Source: Phycisphaerales bacterium
GTDB lineage: Bacteria > Planctomycetota > Phycisphaerae > UBA1845 > Fen-1342
DNA: 64,000 bases
Assembly (NCBI GenBank): GCA_016716475.1
Contig: JADJWG010000001.1
Location: forward strand, 372,001 to 436,000
Reading direction: 5' to 3'
Part shown: positions 46,417-55,069 of the stretch, piece after piece
Layout: every line of letters begins with the position of its first letter
Position numbering within the stretch: position 1 is the stretch's first letter
Translations under genes and position numbers: made by a program
Notes under the pieces: model-generated
Databases searched by the model: none
Seen by the model: the letters and a program-made list of their open reading frames with translations, nothing else
Told to the model about the DNA's origin: nothing

Positions 46417-47859
46417 ATGACCCGTACCCCCACTACTTCGGCAACGGTCGAACAGCCCTTACCTTACGCCACGGTTGCAGGTCGGATTCCCGCTCCGTCG
46501 GCCGGACATGCAGACATCCTCGCGGTGGGTTTCGGGACCGCGGTGGCCATGTGGGCGGTGGCGTATTTCACGCGGCTGTTCGGAGATGCGCTGCCGGCGC
46601 CAGTGCTTTTTTTCCTGCTGGTTCTTTTGCAGCTCGTGGGCGGTTTCCTCTTTGGGAGATTCAGCCGTAAGGGGGTGCGCGGGGCGGTTTGGGCGGGCAT
46701 GATTACGGGGTTGATCAACCTGCTGGTGGTGGGGAGCTTGATCGGCGGGGACACACCCAGCGCGATTCGAATGGGCGCGGTGCTTTGGGTCCCGGGAACA
46801 CTGGCCGGTGCGATGCTGCTGGCGGCGCTGGGAGCCCTGGTCGGACGGCTCCGGTCCACCCAGGAGCAGGTGGACTGGACGGGTAGTTTCGGGGCCGTGG
46901 TGGTGGTGGCGACTTTCGTGCTGCTGGCCGCGGGAGGGCTCGTCACGGGCTACGACGAAGGGTTGGCTGTGCCGGATTGGCCGAACACGGAGGGGTACAA
47001 CATGTTCCTGTACCCCTTATCGCGAATGACGGGGGGCATCTTTCTGGAGCACGCGCACCGGCTGCTGGGTTCGCTGGTAGGACTGAGTGTCCTGGTGATG
47101 GCGCTACATGCGACCCTGACGGAGCAACGCAAATGGTTGCACTGGTGGCTGTGGGGGACGTTCCTGCTTGTCGTCGGGCAGGGTGTGCTGGGTGGTCTGC
47201 GTGTGACCGGTGTATTGACGCTGAGCGCTGACCCAAGCGACCTGCGACCCAGCATCGTGCTGGCGATCGTTCATGGTGTCTTCGGGCAGATTGTGTTCGC
47301 GCTGCTGGTGGCGGCGGCGCTGTTGCGGTCCCAAATGTGGCACCGAGCACCGCAGCCGCAAGCATCACCCTTCGCGGGCACGGACCGCGTGTTCGGGATC
47401 GCCTTGGTGATCTTGCTGATCGTGCAACTCGTGCTCGGAGCGCTGGTGCGGCACTTCACCTGGACGCTGGAACGGTTCGAGTACGGGCTGAGTGTGGACG
47501 TTGCGACACTGACGCGCATCGGTCAGGCCGCCCTGCACATCCACATTACGCTGGCGGTCGTCGTCATACTGCTGGCGCTGGCGGTGGGCGTGCGCGCCTG
47601 GGGGTTGTACCGCGGTTTCGCGGGTATTCGGCGGCTGGGTGTGCTGCTGATGTGGTTGGCGGGTGTGCAGGTGGTGCTGGGTGTGCTGGCGTTGGTCGTG
47701 ACGGCCAACCACGAAGCCCATACCGAGCCGACCGCGCTTGACGTCAGCATTACCACGCTGCACCAGGTCACGGCGGCGGCATTGCTGGGACTCGCCGTGC
47801 TGATCCTGCTGTGGAACTACCGGGTCGCCCGGCCGCAGCCGAGCGCAATAACTGCGTAA
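46417..47859 (+). CDS. ctaA: Haem A synthase (COX15/CtaA family)
   Basis: Oxidises the methyl group of haem O to give haem A for cytochrome oxidase. The 480-aa protein has about twelve hydrophobic segments. The N-terminal part (residues 30-150, LFFLLVLLQLVGGFLFGRFS) is extra relative to classic CtaA. The COX15 core follows: GLVTGYDEGLAVPDWPNTEG, YNMFLYPLSRMTGGIFLEHA followed by HRLLGSLVGL (haem-ligand His), and ALVRHFTWTLERF, AALHIHITLAV and TTLHQVTAAALLGLAVL with further His residues. The ATG at 46417 is chosen; an in-frame GTG seven codons upstream is possible. Divergent from ctaB. Confidence 0.9.
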   Translation: MTRTPTTSATVEQPLPYATVAGRIPAPSAGHADILAVGFGTAVAMWAVAYFTRLFGDALPAPVLFFLLVLLQLVGGFLFGRFSRKGVRGAVWAGMITGLINLLVVGSLIGGDTPSAIRMGAVLWVPGTLAGAMLLAALGALVGRLRSTQEQVDWTGSFGAVVVVATFVLLAAGGLVTGYDEGLAVPDWPNTEGYNMFLYPLSRMTGGIFLEHAHRLLGSLVGLSVLVMALHATLTEQRKWLHWWLWGTFLLVVGQGVLGGLRVTGVLTLSADPSDLRPSIVLAIVHGVFGQIVFALLVAAALLRSQMWHRAPQPQASPFAGTDRVFGIALVILLIVQLVLGALVRHFTWTLERFEYGLSVDVATLTRIGQAALHIHITLAVVVILLALAVGVRAWGLYRGFAGIRRLGVLLMWLAGVQVVLGVLALVVTANHEAHTEPTALDVSITTLHQVTAAALLGLAVLILLWNYRVARPQPSAITA

Positions 47860-47922
47860 GGCGCGCCGTGGTGCCGGAAGGATGGCCGGCGGGGGCGGTG
47901 GGACGAAATCCGGGCCCGGACT

Positions 47923-47949
47923 TTGCAACATAACGGAATTGGGTATACT
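47923..47949 (+). promoter_or_regulatory. Candidate sigma-70 promoter before the acetyl-CoA synthetase gene
   Basis: TTGCAA at 47923-47928 and TATACT at 47944-47949 are separated by 15 bp, a little short. The patch is A+T rich against a GC-rich background and lies about 175 bp upstream of the ATG at 48123. No terminator was found between ctaA and this site. Confidence 0.35.
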
Positions 47950-48122
47950 CTTATCTTCTTCGTGGCTGGTCGGCCATGCTCGCCGGTCTGCCATGGACAG
48001 CGTCGCCGCGACGACTGCCCGAGAAAACCCACCGTCCGCACCTGGATGCTGCCCGCTCCAGCTTTGCGGCCGCGGCACGGCTGGAGCGTGGAACGCGGCG
48101 GGAACCGCAGGAGTTGTATGAC

Positions 48123-50285
48123 ATGACCCAGATTGCGCATGAACCCCAGAGCACCGCAACCCCCAATATTGACCTGGAACCGTTGTTCTGCCCAAGTTCG
48201 ATCGCGGTGGTGGGCGCTTCGCGCACGACCGGTTCGGTCGGCAATGCGATCATGGAGAACCTGATCGCAGGCGGCTATACCGGCGTGATTTACCCGGTCA
48301 ACCCCAAGGCCAAGGCCATTCTCGGCAACCGCTGCGTGCGGTCTCCGGAAGCAATCGAGGACGTCGTCGACCTCGGCGTGCTGGTGATTCCCGCACCCTC
48401 CGTACAGGGCGTGGTCGAGCAGATGGCCAACCGCGGCACGAAGCACTTCGTCGTGATTTCGGCCGGTTTCAAGGAGGTGGGTGGAGAAGGTGTCACGCGC
48501 GAGAAGAATCTCAAGGCCCTGGCTGCGGAGCGCGGCCTGACCATCGTGGGTCCGAACTGTCTTGGCGTAATCAACACAGCGCCGGATGTGAAGATGAACG
48601 CGACCTTCGGCCGCGGGATGCCGGAAGCGGGTCCGTTCGGGTTGATCTCGCAGAGCGGGGCACTTTGTACGGCATTGCTAGACTACGCAAAGGGCATCGG
48701 GATCGGCTTTTCGCGCTTTGTCAGCTTCGGCAACAAGGCCGGCGTCAAGGAAACCGACCTGCTGCTTGCGCTCGCGTCGGATCCCTTCACCAAGGCCATC
48801 CTGATGTACGTCGAGGAGCTCTCGCACGGTCAGGAGTTCATCGAAACCTGCCATCGCATCACGCACGGCCAAAACGCCAAGCCGATCATTGCGATCAAGA
48901 CCGGGCGCACGTCCGAAGGTGCGGCCGCAGCGGCCTCCCACACGGGCTCCCTGGCGGGCTCAGATGAGGTTTATGAGGCCGTGCTCGGACAGGCGGGCGT
49001 CCAGCGGGTGGAATCCGTCAAAGAACTGTTCGACTGTGCGGAGGTCTTCGTGGACCCGACGCTCCCGCACGGGCGGCGCACCGCGGTGGTTACGAACGCG
49101 GGTGGCCCCGGCATCATGGCGACGGATGCGTGCATCCGGAATCACATGACGCTGCCGCGTTTCCAGGAGTACACGCTCAAGTCGCTGCGTTACACGCTGC
49201 CGCCCACGGCCGCGCTGAAGAATCCCGTCGACGTGATCGGGGACGCCAAGCACGACCGCTACCGGGCGGCGCTGGATGCGGTTTCCGCAGATGAGAACGT
49301 CGACCAGATCATGGTGATCGTGACGCCGCAGACGATGACCGACGTGACCGAAATCGCAGACGTGATTCGCGAGACCAAGAGCTTCTGCGGGAAGCCGATC
49401 GTGGGTTGCCTGATGGGGCTGGTGGACGTGGACGCCGGCGTGAAGCTGCTGCGCAAGAGCGGGGTGCCGGCCTATGCCTTCCCGGAAGATGCGATGCGGG
49501 CCATGGCGGCCAAGTGCCGCTTTGCCGAGTGGGCCCGTCAGCCGCACCTTACCTATCGACGCTTCAACGACGTCGATGCCCCCGCGGTTACGAAAATCCT
49601 GGATGAGGAACTCGCCGCCGGGCGTACGACACTGGTCGAGTTGAAGGCGCTGGAGGTCTTCCGCGCTTACGGCTTCCCGATCGTGAAGTACCACTTGGCG
49701 CGCACGGCGGACGAGGCGGCCCGTTACGCGGCCGAGCTGGGTTTCCCGGTCGTTCTGAAGATCTGCGGCCCGAAGATCCTGCACAAAACGGATGTTGGCG
49801 GAGTGCGGCTGAAGCTGGCCGACGCGGCCCAGGTGCAGACGGCCTTTGAGGAGATGGTGGCCACCGTCAAGAACAAGATGGGGGCCCAGACCGAGATCTG
49901 GGGCGTGCTGGTACAGCAGATGCTGCCGAAGGGCAAGGAGATCATTCTCGGCATGTCGCGCGATCCCAACATGGGGCCGCTGCTGATGTTCGGCTTGGGC
50001 GGTATCTACACCGAGGCGCTCAAGGACGTGGCCTTCCGGTTGGCTCCCCTGCGTGAAAACGTCGCGCAGGAAATGGTGCGGTCCATCCGGTCACACAAGT
50101 TGCTGGAGGGCTTCCGTGGGGAGCCGGCCACGGACCAGGTCGCGGTCGCCGAGTGCCTGTTGCGCTTGTCGCAACTCGTGACCGACCACCCGCGCATCAA
50201 GGAACTCGATATCAACCCGCTCATGGTATACGCACAGGGTTCCGGCGCAACGGTGGCCGACGCCCGCCTGATTCTTACGGAGTAG
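48123..50285 (+). CDS. ADP-forming acetyl-CoA synthetase (acetate-CoA ligase, fused subunits)
   Basis: Interconverts acyl-CoA + ADP + Pi with acid + CoA + ATP. The 720-aa protein carries alpha and beta subunits in one chain. N-terminal CoA-binding domain: LFCPSSIAVVGASRTTGSVG; flavodoxin-like domains: GLTIVGPNCLGVINTA, GPFGLISQSGALCTALLDYA and AAAAASHTGSLAGSDEVYEA with the phosphorylated His in SHTGS. The C-terminal ATP-grasp half has AYGFPIVKYHLARTADEAAR, GFPVVLKICGPKILHKTDVG and ILGMSRDPNMGPLLMFGLGG, ending KELDINPLMVYAQG. The ATG follows AGGAG nine bases away. The next gene, 64 bp on, is a CoA-transferase/GNAT fusion, suggesting one acyl-CoA unit. Substrate range is not shown by sequence. 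Confidence 0.92.
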   Translation: MTQIAHEPQSTATPNIDLEPLFCPSSIAVVGASRTTGSVGNAIMENLIAGGYTGVIYPVNPKAKAILGNRCVRSPEAIEDVVDLGVLVIPAPSVQGVVEQMANRGTKHFVVISAGFKEVGGEGVTREKNLKALAAERGLTIVGPNCLGVINTAPDVKMNATFGRGMPEAGPFGLISQSGALCTALLDYAKGIGIGFSRFVSFGNKAGVKETDLLLALASDPFTKAILMYVEELSHGQEFIETCHRITHGQNAKPIIAIKTGRTSEGAAAAASHTGSLAGSDEVYEAVLGQAGVQRVESVKELFDCAEVFVDPTLPHGRRTAVVTNAGGPGIMATDACIRNHMTLPRFQEYTLKSLRYTLPPTAALKNPVDVIGDAKHDRYRAALDAVSADENVDQIMVIVTPQTMTDVTEIADVIRETKSFCGKPIVGCLMGLVDVDAGVKLLRKSGVPAYAFPEDAMRAMAAKCRFAEWARQPHLTYRRFNDVDAPAVTKILDEELAAGRTTLVELKALEVFRAYGFPIVKYHLARTADEAARYAAELGFPVVLKICGPKILHKTDVGGVRLKLADAAQVQTAFEEMVATVKNKMGAQTEIWGVLVQQMLPKGKEIILGMSRDPNMGPLLMFGLGGIYTEALKDVAFRLAPLRENVAQEMVRSIRSHKLLEGFRGEPATDQVAVAECLLRLSQLVTDHPRIKELDINPLMVYAQGSGATVADARLILTE

Positions 50286-50349
50286 ACCCGCGAACGCGGA
50301 TTCTGCCGCGGTGGCCGCTGGCTGCCGCGGCACATGGGAGAACGCTGTC

Positions 50350-52215
50350 ATGTCGGATAAGTGGCGTGAACGGTACGCCGACAAGCTCGTCACGGCGAAA
50401 GAGGCCGTCGGTCGCATTCGCCCGGGGAATCGTGTCTTCATCGGCTCGGCCTGTGGTGAACCCCAGGCACTGGTGCGGGCGATGGCGGAATTGGCCGACA
50501 ATTTCACGGATACGGAACTGGTGCAGGTGCTGACGCTGGGCGTGGCGCCGTATACCGAGCCGCGTATCGCGCACAACTTCCGGCCGAACGCCTTCTTCAT
50601 CGGCAACAGTCTGCGCCATGCCGTCAACGAGGCGCGGGCCGACTACACCCCCGTATTCCTCTCGCAGGTTCCGAACCTGTTCCGCACCGGGCGCCTGCCG
50701 ATCGACGTCGCGCTCGTCACGGTCAGCCCGCCCGATGACCACGGCAACTGCAGTCTCGGCGTATCGGTCGACATCGCCAAGGCCGCCGTGGAGACCGCCG
50801 GCGTGGTCGTGGCGCAGGTCAATCGCCACATGCCGCGCGCCCACGGCAACTGCTACCTGAATGTGCGTGACATGACCTGTCTCGTCGAGCACGACGAGCC
50901 CCTGCTCGAATGGCCGGACTTCGGCGAACCCGACGACGTGATGCGCGGCATCGCCGCCAATCTCACCCGGCTGGTGGACGATGGTGACACGCTCCAGCTC
51001 GGCATCGGCCGGATTCCGGACGCCGTCCTGGCGATGCTGACGGACAAGCACGATCTCGGCATTCATACCGAGATGATGTCGAACGGCGTGCTGACGCTCG
51101 TCAAGAATGGCAACATTACCGGCAAGTACAAGACCCAGAACCCCGGCAAGATTGTCGCCAGCTTTGCGGCCGGCAGCCATGAGCTTTTCGAGTTCATGGA
51201 TAACAACCCGACCATTGAAATGCATCCGTCGGAATACACCAACAACCTGTTCGTGATCAGCGGACACGACAACATGGTCGCGATCAACGCGGCCATCGAG
51301 GTCGATCTCACCGGGCAGGTCGTGGCCGATTCCCGCGGCCAGCAGCTTTACAGCGGACTGGGCGGGCACGCCGACTTCATCCGCGGGTCGGCACTCGCCA
51401 AGGGCGGCAAGCCGGTCATCGCCATGCCCAGCACGGCCGACACGCCGGAAGGTTTGCATTCGCGCATCGTCGCGACCCTGCAGGAAGGGGCGGGGGTCAT
51501 CACCACGCGCGGCGATGTGCACTACGTGGTGACCGAATACGGCGTGGCTTACCTGCACGGCAAGAACATGCGTGAGCGCGCCATGTCGCTGATCAGCATC
51601 GCGCATCCCGATTACCGCGCGGAACTGCTGCATGCGGCGAAACGCCGCCACATCGTGTACCCCAACCAGATCATGCCACCGGTGCAGTCCCCTTATCCGA
51701 CACAATACGAGGAAGAGGTGACGTTGCGCGACGGTTCGAAGATTTTCGCCCGCCCGATCCGGCCCGACGACGAGCCGCAGATGCGGGACATGTTCTATCG
51801 CTTCAGCGAGCAGACCAAGTACCTACGCTACCATGCCGCGCTGAAGTCCATGCCGCACAACAAGATGCAGGTGTTCTGCACGGTCGACTACGACTCCGAA
51901 ATGGCGATCATTGCACTGGTCGGCGAGCCCGGCGACGAGCGCGTCGTGGGGGTCGGACGCTACATGGCCGATCCACAGGGACGCTCGGCCGAGGTCGCTT
52001 TCGCCGTGGGCGACGACTGGCAGCGGAAGGGCCTCGGGACATACTTCTTCAACCGGCTGGTGCAGATCGCGCGGGAGCGCGGCATTTCGGAGTTCCACGC
52101 CTACGTGCTGGTCGAGAACAGCGGAATGCTGAAGATCTTCCACCGCTCGGGCTTCGTGGTCGAGACGATCAACGAAGGCGACGTGGTGCGCGTGGTGATG
52201 CACATTCGGGAGTAG
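50350..52215 (+). CDS. Acetyl-CoA hydrolase/CoA-transferase fused to GNAT acetyltransferase
   Basis: A 621-aa two-domain cytoplasmic protein from an ATG with GGGAG upstream. Residues 1-435 match the acetyl-CoA hydrolase/transferase family (4-hydroxybutyrate CoA-transferase type): RIRPGNRVFIGSACGEPQAL, NHAFFIGNS-like region, PPDDHGNCSLGVSVDIAKAA, LQLGIGRIPDAVLAMLTDKH, and GLGGHADFIRGSALAKGGKP. The catalytic Glu is expected in the EMMSNGVLTLVKNG region. After a linker (NQIMPPVQSPYPTQYEEEV) the last 165 residues form a GNAT domain: FARPIRPDDEPQMRDMFYRF, AEVAFAVGDDWQRKGLGTYF (acetyl-CoA loop) and HAYVLVENSGMLKIFHRSGF. Close partner of the preceding synthetase. Confidence 0.9.
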   Translation: MSDKWRERYADKLVTAKEAVGRIRPGNRVFIGSACGEPQALVRAMAELADNFTDTELVQVLTLGVAPYTEPRIAHNFRPNAFFIGNSLRHAVNEARADYTPVFLSQVPNLFRTGRLPIDVALVTVSPPDDHGNCSLGVSVDIAKAAVETAGVVVAQVNRHMPRAHGNCYLNVRDMTCLVEHDEPLLEWPDFGEPDDVMRGIAANLTRLVDDGDTLQLGIGRIPDAVLAMLTDKHDLGIHTEMMSNGVLTLVKNGNITGKYKTQNPGKIVASFAAGSHELFEFMDNNPTIEMHPSEYTNNLFVISGHDNMVAINAAIEVDLTGQVVADSRGQQLYSGLGGHADFIRGSALAKGGKPVIAMPSTADTPEGLHSRIVATLQEGAGVITTRGDVHYVVTEYGVAYLHGKNMRERAMSLISIAHPDYRAELLHAAKRRHIVYPNQIMPPVQSPYPTQYEEEVTLRDGSKIFARPIRPDDEPQMRDMFYRFSEQTKYLRYHAALKSMPHNKMQVFCTVDYDSEMAIIALVGEPGDERVVGVGRYMADPQGRSAEVAFAVGDDWQRKGLGTYFFNRLVQIARERGISEFHAYVLVENSGMLKIFHRSGFVVETINEGDVVRVVMHIRE

Positions 52216-52354
52216 CGCGCCGCGGTCGGGAACCGGCGTACCGGAACCCGAACCGGGGCGGGATGCGTCGCGGTTCAGTGCCACTCTCACAGGAGCTGCG
52301 CGCTGCCCCGCTTGCAGCACTCGAAGCCGATCCGGGACCCGCGGCGCACGGTAC

Positions 52355-54979
52355 TCAGCGCGGTGCGTCCATGAGCGTACGAATGGCGGTACTCCACACC
52401 GCCTGTCGCAATGCCTCCACGGTCGCCTTGTCGTCCGGGTGGGCCCGATTCGCGAGGACGATCACGTAGGTACCGTGCTCGGGGTAGATTCGGAGGGCCG
52501 TACCCGTGTAGCCCGTGTGGCCGAACGCGCTTGGCGCGTGCGGGCCGGGACTCTCCGGCAGCGGCAGGTAGAGATCCCAGAGCAGGCCGCGTCGATCCGG
52601 TGTGCCCTTGACGCTGGGAAGACCGGTCGTCTGTACCCGCGTCGCCTCAGCGAGTGTTTCCCGTCGCAGGATACGCACGCCGTCGAGTTCCCCGCCACTC
52701 AGCAGCATTTGTGCGAAGCGTGCGAGGTCGGCGGCACTGCCGAATAAGCCGGCATTGCCCGAGACGCCGCCCTGAAGCGCAGCGACCGGGTCGTGTACCT
52801 GGCCACGGAGAAAGCCGCCGGGACCGCGACCGTACGCCGCGCGCGTCGTGGGAACGAGCCGCGGACCCCACTCCGGCGGCGGGCAGAAACGCGTGCTGGA
52901 CAGGCCCAGCGGCTGGGCGATTTCCTGTTCGAAGTACAGGTCCAATGGGCGCCCGCTGACCGCGGCGACAATCTCCGCGCACAGGATCGCGTTGAGGCAA
53001 CTGTAGACGACCACCTCGCCCGGGCGCCGCCCGGCCGGGTACTGCCGGATGGCGACCCGCGTCGCATCGGGGCAGGGAAAGCCGGCTTCCTCCTGCAGCC
53101 GCTTGCGGGTGTCGGCATCCAGATAGGGAACCAGCCCGGAGGTGTGTGACATCAACTGCCGAACGGTAACGGTGTCCTTGTACTCACCCGCAAAGTCGGG
53201 CAGGTAACGGCTCACCGGGGCATCGAGGTCGACAAGCCCCTGCTCGACGAGGCGCAGCAGCGACGTTCCGCTGGCGATCGGCTTCGTGAGTGAAGCGAGA
53301 TCGAACACCGCGTCCTCTGGCATGGTTTCGAGTTCGGGCTCCCGCGCGAGATGACCGTACGCACGCTGCCAGGTGCGGAAACCGGTCGGTGTCGATTGCC
53401 CCACGGCGACGACGGCACCGGAAATGCCGCCCGCGCGCAGGGCCGCCGGGACCCTGGCCGCGAGCAGCTCCTCCAGGGTCCCGAAGCCGCCAAGCAGCGG
53501 CTCGGTTTCCACGGCGAAGCTCCAGCGCCACTCGTTGAAATACAGGTTGTGGCCGTCGATCTCGATCTCGCCACGCTGAAAGTCGTTCGGCTCGCTTCGG
53601 AAGCTCGTCTTCTCCGGAGTCAGCGGGCAGGCGTAGTCAAGGTTCACGATCAGCCGGTAGGGATCGAGCCGTCCGCAGTAGAACTCCTGCACCTCCGGGT
53701 CAGGGTGGGTTTGCAGTCCGTACGACGGGTCGGCCGGCAACCAGCCCCACGGTTCGATGTAGAACTCGGCCCAATCGTGCATGTTCCAGTCGTCGGGGAG
53801 CGTCTGCCAACCCGATTGCCAGCGTGCCGGGATACCCGCCGCGCGGCACAGGGTGATGAAGACGAGCGCCTGGACGCCGCAGTCCCCGCGGCGGGCGGTG
53901 AGCCCCTTCGCGGACAGACTGGGAATCGTGCTGTACTCCATCTCGGCGCACCATGGGATGTTCTGTGCGACCCAGCGGAAGATCGCCCGGGCGCGGAGCA
54001 GAGGGTTGGGCTCTGCGCGGCTGAACTCGGCGGCGAGGGCACGCACTTCCGGAGTGAAAAGGATGTGCGGCGGGCGCGCGACGGTGTATTCGCGGTACAA
54101 AGCGCTGCGCTCATCCGGCGCAGTGGCCCGCGCCGGGTCGAGGTCCGTGACCTGGGCATGCATCGTGTATTCGAACTCGACCAGGAATCGCGCCGGCGCC
54201 CCGGCGGCCAGCGTGTGCTCGAAATAGACGGCACGGTGCGGTACTCCGTTGGGCGTCACCGTGGCGCCGGGGGGCTCCGAGCGAATGAGCCGGACCGCGG
54301 TCTGGGCCCCGTATTCCTGCGGAAAGGGGAGCCACGCACGCACCCGGGCGCCGGGCTTCACCCGTGGATGATCTTCCGGCACACGTACTTCGTAGGTCAC
54401 GCGGTGGTGGACAGGATACGTCAGCCCGGCTTGCCGGTTCGGGCGATCCGATAACCCGCGCTCGTCACGCGCCGCCACAAGCAGGCGCGCCAGATGCGCC
54501 GGCAAATCGAACTTCGCACTCGCGGGTGGCGGCACGGGGGTGCGCCGCGCCGCGGCCTCCGGCGTGAAGCGGAACAGGTTGCCGGGCTCGCGCCCGAAGT
54601 ACCGCACCTGCCCGTCGATCTCTCGGTGTTGCAGCGCGCCGCTGGCGCGCCACCGTTCGATGTCGGCAGCGGTCGCGTCCGGCACACTCCGCCGGATTCG
54701 TTCGAGCAGCGCCTCGGGGGCGAGGGCATAGTCCAGGCGGATACGGCGCAGGACCTCAAGCGCCACGGCGATGTCATCCACCACCGGTTCTTCGGGGTTC
54801 CGCAGGAGTGGACGCAGGAGGTTTTCCGCGTCACGAAAGCGGCCGGCGTCGATCAGGGTTTGTGCTTGCTCCAACACGGTGGGCTCTTCGGGGGTCCCTG
54901 GCTGCGGCGCGGCTTTGCCCGTCGTGGGCAGGAGCAGCGCGGTCGCCAGCAGGACTGTGCCTGTCGTCAAACGGTCCAT
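52355..54979 (-). CDS. Exported transglutaminase-like / serine hydrolase (beta-lactamase family) fusion
   Basis: An 874-aa exported protein: signal peptide (TTGTVLLATALLLPTTGKA), an N-terminal helical region, then a transglutaminase-like domain with Cys near residue 365 (LTARRGDCGVQALVFITLCR), His in NMHDWAEFYIEPWG and Asp in WLPADPSYG. The last 340 residues are a class C beta-lactamase/AmiE-type serine hydrolase: FDLASLTKPIASGTSLLRLV (Ser-x-x-Lys near 561), the HTSGLVPYL motif, YSCLNAILCAEI (Tyr-x-Asn near 660) and a C-terminal FGHTGYTGTALRIYPEHG. It is divergent, 90 bp from a NamZ-type muramidase gene. In Bacillus a beta-lactamase-family amidase works with NamZ in cell-wall recycling, so a peptidoglycan role is likely, but substrate is inference. 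Confidence 0.87.
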   Translation of the reverse strand: MDRLTTGTVLLATALLLPTTGKAAPQPGTPEEPTVLEQAQTLIDAGRFRDAENLLRPLLRNPEEPVVDDIAVALEVLRRIRLDYALAPEALLERIRRSVPDATAADIERWRASGALQHREIDGQVRYFGREPGNLFRFTPEAAARRTPVPPPASAKFDLPAHLARLLVAARDERGLSDRPNRQAGLTYPVHHRVTYEVRVPEDHPRVKPGARVRAWLPFPQEYGAQTAVRLIRSEPPGATVTPNGVPHRAVYFEHTLAAGAPARFLVEFEYTMHAQVTDLDPARATAPDERSALYREYTVARPPHILFTPEVRALAAEFSRAEPNPLLRARAIFRWVAQNIPWCAEMEYSTIPSLSAKGLTARRGDCGVQALVFITLCRAAGIPARWQSGWQTLPDDWNMHDWAEFYIEPWGWLPADPSYGLQTHPDPEVQEFYCGRLDPYRLIVNLDYACPLTPEKTSFRSEPNDFQRGEIEIDGHNLYFNEWRWSFAVETEPLLGGFGTLEELLAARVPAALRAGGISGAVVAVGQSTPTGFRTWQRAYGHLAREPELETMPEDAVFDLASLTKPIASGTSLLRLVEQGLVDLDAPVSRYLPDFAGEYKDTVTVRQLMSHTSGLVPYLDADTRKRLQEEAGFPCPDATRVAIRQYPAGRRPGEVVVYSCLNAILCAEIVAAVSGRPLDLYFEQEIAQPLGLSSTRFCPPPEWGPRLVPTTRAAYGRGPGGFLRGQVHDPVAALQGGVSGNAGLFGSAADLARFAQMLLSGGELDGVRILRRETLAEATRVQTTGLPSVKGTPDRRGLLWDLYLPLPESPGPHAPSAFGHTGYTGTALRIYPEHGTYVIVLANRAHPDDKATVEALRQAVWSTAIRTLMDAPR

Positions 54980-55069
54980 GGTCGGCTACCCTTTGTGCGT
55001 GAATTCGACCGAACGACGATACCGACCGCTCCGAAGCGCGTCGAGCGTTCGCCCAGGAGGAGTCCGGAC

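Noticed and set aside
52227..52250. Hairpin between the CoA-transferase/GNAT gene and the transglutaminase gene
   Set aside because: CGGG-AA-CCGG pairing with CCGG-AA-CCCG around CGTA has an internal mismatch and no T run, so it is too weak to call a terminator.
54494..55069. A 192-codon upstream extension of the NamZ-type gene
   Set aside because: It would precede the signal peptide and overlap the divergent gene; the ATG at 55070 has AGGAGG.
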